DNA of 64,000 nt, from assembly GCA_025808875.1 (NCBI GenBank), contig CP075528.1, forward strand, positions 3,408,473 to 3,472,472, read 5' to 3'. This document shows, piece after piece, positions 58,351 to 64,000 of this stretch. Source of the DNA: Enhydrobacter sp. GTDB taxonomy: Bacteria; Pseudomonadota; Alphaproteobacteria; Reyranellales; Reyranellaceae. Position 1 is the first letter of the stretch. Every line of letters begins with the position of its first letter. The position numbers and the translations under genes were made by a program. Under the pieces are notes generated by a model that saw nothing but the letters and a program-made list of their open reading frames with translations, ran no database searches and was not told where the DNA came from.

Positions 58351-59241
58351 CTACGCGGTCTTGCCGCGGATATAGGTGCCGATCTCGACGCAGCCGTCGC
58401 GACCCTCCGACAGGACGGGCGCGAAGAACGGAAAGACATGCAGCATGTTCGGCCAGACCGCGAGCTTCACCTCGACACCGGCCTTGTGCAGCTTCTCGGC
58501 AAGCCGCGTGGCGTCGTCGAGCAGCGTCTCCGCCGTGCCGACCTGGACCAGCACCGGCGGCAGCCCCGCGAGGTCGGCATGCAGCGGCGCCGCCAACGGG
58601 GTCTTCGGGTCCTGGCCCTCGAGATACATGCCGGCCATCCACAGCAGGCCATCCTTCTGCACCATCGGATCCTGCGCAGCGCGCGCCACGATGCTGTTGC
58701 CCGTGCCCTCCAGATCGACCCACGGCGAGATCGCCACCGCACAGGCGGGCAACGGCAACTTGCGGTCGCGCAGGTCGACCAGGGTGGCGACGGTCAGCCC
58801 GCCGCCCGCCGAATCGCCCGCGATGGCGAGCCGGTTCGGCGCAAGACCCTGCGCCAGCAGCCAGCGCCACGCCTTGGCGGCGTCCTCGACCGCCGCCGGA
58901 AACGGATGCTCCGGCGCCAGCCGATAGTCGATCACCAGCACGCGCGCGCCCGAGGCGGCGGAGATGTCGTAGGCGAGCCGGCGGTGCGTATCGAGCGAGC
59001 CGATGGCATAGCCGCCGCCGTGGAGATAGAGCACCGCGCGCTGCGCATCGATGCCGGGAGCCGCCACCCACTCCGCCGGCACGCCATCGGCATCGACTTT
59101 CTCGCACCTGGCGTCGGGCGCGCCGCCCAGCACCGCGGCGAGCTTCTCGTAGCGCGCCCGCGACTGGGCGACGTCGGGCTTGTCGGGCGCCGGACGGGAC
59201 GTCAGCAGCGTGATCAGGCTGTCGAGCTGGGCGACGGTCAT
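58351..59241 (-). CDS. Alpha/beta hydrolase, hormone-sensitive lipase family
   Basis: The product has 296 residues. YLHGGGYAIGS is the HGGG oxyanion motif, AGDSAGGGLTV the nucleophile elbow, and a late DATRLAEKLH/ MLHVFPFFA pair supplies Asp and His. It would hydrolyse short acyl esters. The gene is isolated, with repeat-rich DNA downstream. Confidence 0.88.
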   Translation of the reverse strand: MTVAQLDSLITLLTSRPAPDKPDVAQSRARYEKLAAVLGGAPDARCEKVDADGVPAEWVAAPGIDAQRAVLYLHGGGYAIGSLDTHRRLAYDISAASGARVLVIDYRLAPEHPFPAAVEDAAKAWRWLLAQGLAPNRLAIAGDSAGGGLTVATLVDLRDRKLPLPACAVAISPWVDLEGTGNSIVARAAQDPMVQKDGLLWMAGMYLEGQDPKTPLAAPLHADLAGLPPVLVQVGTAETLLDDATRLAEKLHKAGVEVKLAVWPNMLHVFPFFAPVLSEGRDGCVEIGTYIRGKTA

Positions 59242-59263
59242 TGAGTTCCTCCCTGCGCTGCCC

Positions 59264-59680
59264 TTATGGGTACCACCGCGTCACATGTCCTGATGCCGCG
59301 GCGTTTGCCGCGAGCTCGCTCGGCGTTGGTCGATAGATCTTGGCTATCATCGGCGGTGACTGAGTCGCAAGGAGGGCTGCAATCTTCGGCTCTGTCACGA
59401 CGAAATTGCGCGCCAGTTCCGCAAACGACGCCTTGCCGATCACCACCAGCAGGCGGACGCGATGGCGAATGACAGCCGCCAGCTCGTTGGGTTTGTAGCG
59501 AATGCGTTGATCGCGGGTGATGGCAACCCAACCCTTCGAGCCTATCGCGGCCAGCCATTCGTCGTCAGGACAGTCTGGAGAGAAATGGTCGTGATGACGC
59601 TCTACTCTCAGGCCAGCTGCCGTCAGCGTGTCCGGGAAGCGATTGCCGAGATCGCGATCCGTGAAATAGACAAGGTTCAA
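59264..59680 (-). CDS. PIN-like (DUF5615/Mut7-C-type) toxin
   Basis: The product has 138 residues. VYFTDRDLGNRFPDTLTAAG, DEWLAAIGSKGWVAITRDQRI and the acidic residues along these strands fit PIN-like RNases of VapC45-type pairs. A TTG start shares bases with the stop of the DUF433 antitoxin gene (TTGA). The RNA target is unknown. Confidence 0.7.
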   Translation of the reverse strand: MNLVYFTDRDLGNRFPDTLTAAGLRVERHHDHFSPDCPDDEWLAAIGSKGWVAITRDQRIRYKPNELAAVIRHRVRLLVVIGKASFAELARNFVVTEPKIAALLATQSPPMIAKIYRPTPSELAANAAASGHVTRWYP

Positions 59681-60372
59681 GCGGCCCGCTCGTAAACGAT
59701 CGCCTGCTCGACTTCAGCGGGACTCAAGCCATAGTCCGAGGCGATGTCCTCGAGGTCTTCACCGGCATCGAGACGACTGGCGATCGTCTCTGTCGTGACG
59801 CCGAGGCGGGCAACGACCGGTCGGCCAAAAGCGATCTTAGGATCGATGGCTATCGGCCGCTCACTTGATGGCAGATCTCCCGAAACAAAGGGATATAGAC
59901 GAACCGGGAATTGCCATTCATCCCAGTCCACACGCTCGATGTGCTCGCGAAACAGCCGCCGCATGGCCAGTTGCCCCGAGGCCGACAGATCGATCAACTG
60001 ACCGTAGCGCTCGAGTAGCAGTTCGCCGCCCTGGGTTCGTAGATCCTTGCTGCGTAGCAAGCTCTCGATTCCCAACTGCTTTTCTGCAAACGCAATCGCT
60101 TTGCGTACGTCGCCAAGCGACACGCCATGTTCAGTGCGCAATGAGCGCAAGACATGAGCCTCGATCAGGTTCCAGAATGAAAGCTGCGGAGGCTGCCGCT
60201 TGGGAGGATGAATCAGGGGACGGAAGTGGCCAACACCATCGGCCCTCGGGTAGGGCCGGCCGACGACCCATGAACGCAAGGTAGCGCTCGCTACCTTCAC
60301 GTAGCGGGCTGCTTCGGCAAGGGAGTAGGCCGCATGGCCTCGAATGTCGTCGGAGAAGGCTTTGCCCCTCAT
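59677..60372 (-). CDS. DUF433 antitoxin with N-terminal HTH
   Basis: The product has 231 residues. AYSLAEAARYVKVASATLRSWV is a MerR-like HTH, and the C-terminal PKIAFGRPVVARLGVTTETIASRLDAGEDLEDIASDYGLSPAEVEQAI is the DUF433 domain. DUF433 proteins neutralise PIN-like toxins and repress their operon. It is directly upstream of and coupled to the PIN-like gene, a complete-looking toxin-antitoxin pair. Confidence 0.8.
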   Translation of the reverse strand: MRGKAFSDDIRGHAAYSLAEAARYVKVASATLRSWVVGRPYPRADGVGHFRPLIHPPKRQPPQLSFWNLIEAHVLRSLRTEHGVSLGDVRKAIAFAEKQLGIESLLRSKDLRTQGGELLLERYGQLIDLSASGQLAMRRLFREHIERVDWDEWQFPVRLYPFVSGDLPSSERPIAIDPKIAFGRPVVARLGVTTETIASRLDAGEDLEDIASDYGLSPAEVEQAIVYERAA

Positions 60373-60413
60373 GGCTGCATAATGAATCAAAGACGGAGTC
60401 CTGGCGAGAGCCC

Positions 60414-61907
60414 CTACACCGCCAGATTCACCGTCACGCTCTTGCGCTGGGTGAAGCTGTCGAGCATGCCCTCGAGCGAGAATTCGCGGCCGATGCCGCT
60501 CTGCTTGAAGCCGCCGTAGGACATGCCGGGCGTCTGGCCGCCGCCCTGGTTGACCTGCACCCAGCCCGATTCGATCGCATGCGCGGCGCGCAGGCCGCGG
60601 CCGATGTCGTGCGTCCAGACATAGGCGGCGAGACCGTAGTGGCTGTCGTTGGCCATGCGGATCGCCTCGGCTTCGTCGCTCCAGCGGATCGCCACCAGCA
60701 CCGGCCCGAAGATCTCCTCGCGGGCGAGGCGCCAGTCGTTGGAGCGGTCGGCGAACACGGTCGGCAGGGCGTAGTAGCCCTCGCTCAGCGGGCCCGCCCT
60801 GGGCGGCAGGCCGCCGAACACCAGGCGCGCGTCGGCGCGGGCGAGTCCGTCCTGCACGTACTTGCAGACCTTGGTGAACTGCTTGTCGTTGATGATGGTG
60901 CCGATGTCGGTCGCCTCGTCGAGCGGATTGCCGATCTTGAGCGCGGTCGTCTTCTTCTCGAGCTTGCCGAGGAAGGAATCGAAGATGTCCTCGTGCAGGA
61001 AGAGGCGCGAGCCCGCCGTGCAGCTCTGGCTCTGCCGCGTGAAGCGCATGGCGGCGACGATGCCGTCGACCGCCCACTCCTCATCGGCGTCGGGATAGAC
61101 GATCGACGGACTCTTGCCGCCGAGCTCGAGCGACACCGGCACGATGCGCTCGGCCGCCGCGCGCATGATGACCTTGCCGACCTCGGTCGAGCCGGTGAAG
61201 GAGAGCTTGCCGATGCCGGGATGCTTTGCGAGCGGGCCGCCGCATTCCTGGCCGAAACCGGTCAGCACGTTCAACACGCCGGGCGGCAGGAACTCCTGGG
61301 CGATCTCGGCCATCAGCAGCACGCCGAGCGGCGCGTCCTCGGCGGCCTTGATGACGATGGTGTTGCCGGCGCACAGGGCGGGCGCGATCTTGAGTGCGCC
61401 CAGCATGACCGGCGCGTTCCACGGGATGATGGCGCCGACGACGCCGATCGGCTCGCGGCGGGTGTAGGACAGCACGCCCTCGCCGAGCGGCACGGTCTCG
61501 CCCTTCAGCTCCGAGGCGAGCCCGCCGAAATAGCGGAAGATGTCGGCCGTCATGTTGGCCTCGCCGCGCGCCTGGGTGCGCAGCGCGTTGCCGGTCTCAA
61601 GCGCGATGGTGCGGGCGAGCTCCTCGGCGCGCGCCTGGATCGCCTCGGCGACCTTGAGCAGCGCCTTGCCGCGCTCGCGCGGCACGACCTTGCGCCACTC
61701 GACCTGCGCCCTGGCCGCGGCCTTCACGGCCGCGTCGACGTCGGTCTCGCCCGCGCGCGGCACCTCGGCGATCGGCGCGCGCCTGGCGGGATTCTCGACG
61801 GCGAAGCGCTGGCCCGATTTAGCCTCGACCCATTTGCCGTCGATCAGCATGCCCTTGGGCTGGTAGGTGCCGCCTGGGGCGGCAGGCTTGGTCTGGATGG
61901 CGGTCAT
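60414..61907 (-). CDS. Aldehyde dehydrogenase (NAD(P)+-dependent)
   Basis: The product has 497 residues. IPWNAPVMLGALKIAPAL, FTGSTEVGK, LELGGKSPSIVYPDAD with the general-base Glu, and GQSCTAGSR-like QSCTAGSRLF with the catalytic Cys show a complete ALDH site. PGMSYGGFKQSGIGREFS closes it. It oxidises an aldehyde to the acid. The substrate is not determined. Confidence 0.92.
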   Translation of the reverse strand: MTAIQTKPAAPGGTYQPKGMLIDGKWVEAKSGQRFAVENPARRAPIAEVPRAGETDVDAAVKAAARAQVEWRKVVPRERGKALLKVAEAIQARAEELARTIALETGNALRTQARGEANMTADIFRYFGGLASELKGETVPLGEGVLSYTRREPIGVVGAIIPWNAPVMLGALKIAPALCAGNTIVIKAAEDAPLGVLLMAEIAQEFLPPGVLNVLTGFGQECGGPLAKHPGIGKLSFTGSTEVGKVIMRAAAERIVPVSLELGGKSPSIVYPDADEEWAVDGIVAAMRFTRQSQSCTAGSRLFLHEDIFDSFLGKLEKKTTALKIGNPLDEATDIGTIINDKQFTKVCKYVQDGLARADARLVFGGLPPRAGPLSEGYYALPTVFADRSNDWRLAREEIFGPVLVAIRWSDEAEAIRMANDSHYGLAAYVWTHDIGRGLRAAHAIESGWVQVNQGGGQTPGMSYGGFKQSGIGREFSLEGMLDSFTQRKSVTVNLAV

Positions 61908-62043
61908 TGGATTGGGATCCCCGTCTACATCTCGGGAAGCGCCTCAAGTAGCCCGCATGCCGACTGCCGACAAGCCGTCTGAAGTCTGGCGCCGGGCCGG
62001 CGAATCGGCCAGCATCCTGGCGGGGCTGCTCGGGGAGGGGACA

Positions 62044-62556
62044 ATGGGAAGGCTTCATGCAGTGGCGGCGAGCTTGCTCGCGGTCTGTCTTCACGCGTCG
62101 ATCGGTCACGCCGAGACGAAGGTGATCGCAACGGCCGGAAGCTGGCAGGCATTCGGCGGCACGGCGCGCGACGGCACGGGAGTGTGCGGGATTTCTGCGG
62201 AAATCGGGAACCGATATTTCGGGCTCAAGCAATTCGCCGGCCAGAACTCCTTCGACATCCAGATGAGCGAGAAGACCTGGCAGCTCGCGAAGGACCAGAA
62301 GGTCGGGTTGACGCTGCAATACGACACCCAACCGACGTGGCGCGCCACCGCCACGGCTTTTCGCTTCGATGACGGCGATCCCGGGATCGAATTCGCCATC
62401 AACCGCAGCGAGCTCGACCGCTTCCGTCGTGAGTTCCGCGACAGCAGCCTGATGCTGATCAGGTTTGGCGGCCTCTTGCCCGAGTGGCGCCTCGGCCTCG
62501 AGGGGACCAGTGCCATGAACGGCCCCCTCGAGAATTGCATTCGCAGCCTGAAGTGA
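62044..62556 (+). CDS. Periplasmic protein, invasion-associated locus B-like in appearance
   Basis: The product has 170 residues. A signal peptide (MGRLHAVAASLLAVCLHASIG) is cleaved near HAE. The mature part has WQAFGGTARDGTGVCGIS, two Cys and alternating strands, loosely like IalB-type or lysozyme-inhibitor-like periplasmic proteins. GGGGAGGGG lies just before the ATG at 62044. The family call is tentative. Confidence 0.55.
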   Translation: MGRLHAVAASLLAVCLHASIGHAETKVIATAGSWQAFGGTARDGTGVCGISAEIGNRYFGLKQFAGQNSFDIQMSEKTWQLAKDQKVGLTLQYDTQPTWRATATAFRFDDGDPGIEFAINRSELDRFRREFRDSSLMLIRFGGLLPEWRLGLEGTSAMNGPLENCIRSLK

Positions 62557-62572
62557 GATCCTTGCCCGCGGG

Positions 62573-63127
62573 TCAAGCCGCCCGCGCCAAGGGGGCGGAC
62601 GCCATCGCCTCCTCCGCCGCCAATGTGCGCGCCGCGGCGTGCACGGTCGCGGCGATCCGCACCGCCGCCTGGACCTGCTCCGCGGAAAGACCGTGTTCGC
62701 GCACGACCTTCTCGTGACTCTCCAGGCACATGCCGCAGCCGTTCACCGCCGAGACGACGAGCGACCACAGCTCGAAGTCGGCCTTGTCGACGCCGGGCCG
62801 GGCCATCGCCGTCATGCGCAGTCTGGCCGGCAGGGTCTTGTAGTCGGCTGCGTGCACGAGATGCACGAACCGGTAGTAGACGTTGTTCATCGCCATCAAG
62901 GTGGCCGCGATCTTGACCGCGTTCAGTGCCTCGGGCGCGAGCTCGGGGGAGAAGGCGTCGACCACCGCCCGCGTGGTCGGCGCGTGATTGGCGGCGAATG
63001 CGGCGGCGATGAAGCAGCCGGCCCGCTGCTGCGGCGTCAGGATCTGCTCGGATGCCAGGCTCGACAGGTTGAGCTTGATGTCGCGCGCATGGTCCGGCAG
63101 CCGGTCCTTCAGGATGTCGAGGGACAT
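62573..63127 (-). CDS. ahpD: AhpD-like alkylhydroperoxidase (carboxymuconolactone decarboxylase fold)
   Basis: The product has 184 residues. [20 protein letters not shown] is the C-x-x-C-x-x-x-H redox site of AhpD, with the upstream acidic relay in the same helix bundle. It keeps the peroxiredoxin AhpC reduced. It follows ahpC by 13 bases in the same direction, forming the classical pair. Length is typical. Confidence 0.9.
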   Translation of the reverse strand: MSLDILKDRLPDHARDIKLNLSSLASEQILTPQQRAGCFIAAAFAANHAPTTRAVVDAFSPELAPEALNAVKIAATLMAMNNVYYRFVHLVHAADYKTLPARLRMTAMARPGVDKADFELWSLVVSAVNGCGMCLESHEKVVREHGLSAEQVQAAVRIAATVHAAARTLAAEEAMASAPLARAA

Positions 63128-63140
63128 GGCGATCGCCTCC

Positions 63141-63680
63141 TCAGGCCGCCTTCAGGACTTCTTCGCCCTTCTGCCAGTTGCAGGGGCAGAGTTCGTCGGT
63201 CTGCAGCGCATCGAGCACGCGCAGCACTTCCTGCGGATTGCGGCCGACCGAGAGGTCGTTCACCGACACGAAGCGGATGACGCCCTCGGGATCGACGATG
63301 AAAGTGGCGCGCAGGCACACGCCCTCGGCCTTGTCGAGGATGCCGAGCGACTGGCTGAGCTCGCGCTTGATGTCGGCCAGCATGGCGAACGGCAGCGCCT
63401 TCAGGTCGGCATGGTTCTGGCGCCAGGCGAGATGGACGAATTCGCTGTCGGTGGAGACGCCGTAGACGACCGCGTCGCGCTCGTTGAACGCCTTGTTGAG
63501 CTTGCCGAAGGCGGCGATCTCGGTCGGGCAGACGAAGGTGAAGTCCTTCGGCCAGAAGAACACGACCTTCCACTTGCCGGCGTCCGACTTGTCCGAAACC
63601 TGCTTGAAGGCGGTCTTGGGATCGTTGCTCACCGCGGCCTTGAGATCGAAAGAGGGGAACCTGTCGCCAATCGTCAGCAT
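63141..63680 (-). CDS. ahpC: Peroxiredoxin AhpC (AhpE/Prx1-type)
   Basis: The product has 179 residues. [12 protein letters not shown] contains the peroxidatic Cys, and [10 protein letters not shown] near the end provides a resolving Cys. It reduces hydroperoxides and is recycled by AhpD. I prefer the ATG at 63680 ([12 protein letters not shown]) because GGAG is six bases upstream; the ORF could start 12 bases earlier. An ATTAGAA-CGT-TTCTAAT palindrome is just upstream. Confidence 0.92.
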   Translation of the reverse strand: MLTIGDRFPSFDLKAAVSNDPKTAFKQVSDKSDAGKWKVVFFWPKDFTFVCPTEIAAFGKLNKAFNERDAVVYGVSTDSEFVHLAWRQNHADLKALPFAMLADIKRELSQSLGILDKAEGVCLRATFIVDPEGVIRFVSVNDLSVGRNPQEVLRVLDALQTDELCPCNWQKGEEVLKAA

Positions 63681-63699
63681 GAAACGCTCCATGGAATTT

Positions 63700-63716
63700 A
63701 TTAGAACGTTTCTAAT
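63700..63716 (-). promoter_or_regulatory. ICE-like palindrome upstream of ahpC
   Basis: ATTAGAA-CGT-TTCTAAT is an exact 7-3-7 inverted repeat, 20 bases before the preferred ahpC start. It fits the TTAGAA-N3-TTCTAA core of the iron-control element bound by Irr in Alphaproteobacteria. Its overlap with the likely promoter suggests repression or activation in response to haem/iron or peroxide. Confidence 0.6.
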
Positions 63717-63768
63717 ATGACGATGTTTGCCATCTTTGCAAGTAATTCTTAATAACCTGTCATGCTGT

Positions 63769-64000
63769 CTAATTCCTGGTCTTTTTCATGGACTTGCGCT
63801 TCTTTCGCGCTGTCCGTTCGCCGTACTTCATGCCTTCGAGCTTGATGCCGTCGGGATCGAGGAAGAACACAGCGTAGTAGTCTTCGTAGTATTCGTCGGC
63901 CGGGTCGACGATCCGCACCTTCTCCTTCTCGAGGAAGGCCTGCAGCGCGTCGACGTCCCTCCGACTGCGGAGCTGGAAGGCGTAGTGGTGAAGGCCGACG
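63769..64000 (-). CDS. VOC-family (glyoxalase/bleomycin-resistance fold) protein, C-terminal part
   Basis: The gene runs off the right edge; about 76 residues are visible, ending in a very basic tail (RTARKKRKSMKKTRN). LHHYAFQLRSRRDVDALQAFL and YYAVFFLDPDGIKLEG hold metal-ligand His/Glu positions of the VOC fold. Function and start are outside the window. Confidence 0.75.
   Translation of the reverse strand, partial: VGLHHYAFQLRSRRDVDALQAFLEKEKVRIVDPADEYYEDYYAVFFLDPDGIKLEGMKYGERTARKKRKSMKKTRN

Overview
This is a GC-rich alphaproteobacterial chromosome segment, probably from a soil or freshwater Reyranella-like, Rhodospirillales or Hyphomicrobiales lineage. That placement is inferred from codon bias and from the mix of acyl-CoA ligase, Bug-type and Leu/Ile/Val-type solute receptors, amidases, N-acyl-amino-acid deacylase, LLM oxidoreductase and many SDRs. 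No rRNA or intact tRNA is present to fix the taxonomy.

Layout. 1-3191 is ordinary catabolic chromosome. 3192-5200 is visibly AT-richer and holds a leucine-rich-repeat ORF that runs into a 45-nt tRNA 3' half, a likely attachment-site scar. 5222-8905 (minus strand) is an operon with a membrane-anchored E2-like protein, a JAMM/JAB isopeptidase with a tail anchor and a multi-pass membrane protein. 9302-24722 is a type III-B CRISPR-Cas locus. It contains a Card1-like nuclease remnant, a long NE0113-family ring-nuclease/CARF protein, cas6, cmr6-5-4-3, cas10 without an HD domain, cmr1, cas2, a reverse transcriptase-Cas1 fusion, a 14-repeat array, a small membrane protein and a CARF-RelE-coiled-coil protein. 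24913-29981 holds an unidentified protein, a ThiF/E1-like enzyme, a broken second JAB gene, a shrunken paralogue of the membrane protein, a small HTH-like protein, a secreted proline-rich protein and a secreted HEVGHH metalloprotease. 30033-34592 is a graveyard of RTX, ParB, AbiEi/AbiEii and phage-packaging fragments. From 34847 to the end the chromosome is ordinary again: hybrid histidine kinase, transport and hydrolase genes, two amidases, MFS exporter, regulators, HU, a DUF433/PIN-like pair, aldehyde dehydrogenase and an AhpC/AhpD peroxide defence pair.

How the parts may work together. RT-Cas1 predicts spacer capture from RNA. Read antisense to the predicted crRNA, six of the 13 spacers contain a Shine-Dalgarno sequence followed at normal spacing by ATG, and two more fit less strictly. 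The crRNAs therefore look like antisense copies of translation-initiation regions. Cas10 keeps the GGDD cyclase motif but lacks the HD nuclease, so interference should depend on Cmr RNA cleavage and on cyclic-oligoadenylate-activated effectors. One such effector carries a RelE-like (ribosome-dependent mRNA interferase) domain. A recurring palindrome, GCAA-NN-TTGC, lies in front of RT-cas1, cmr1 and the E2/JAB/ThiF-linked genes, suggesting that the CRISPR and ubiquitin-like modules may share a regulator. These functional links are inferences; the sequence patterns are directly visible.
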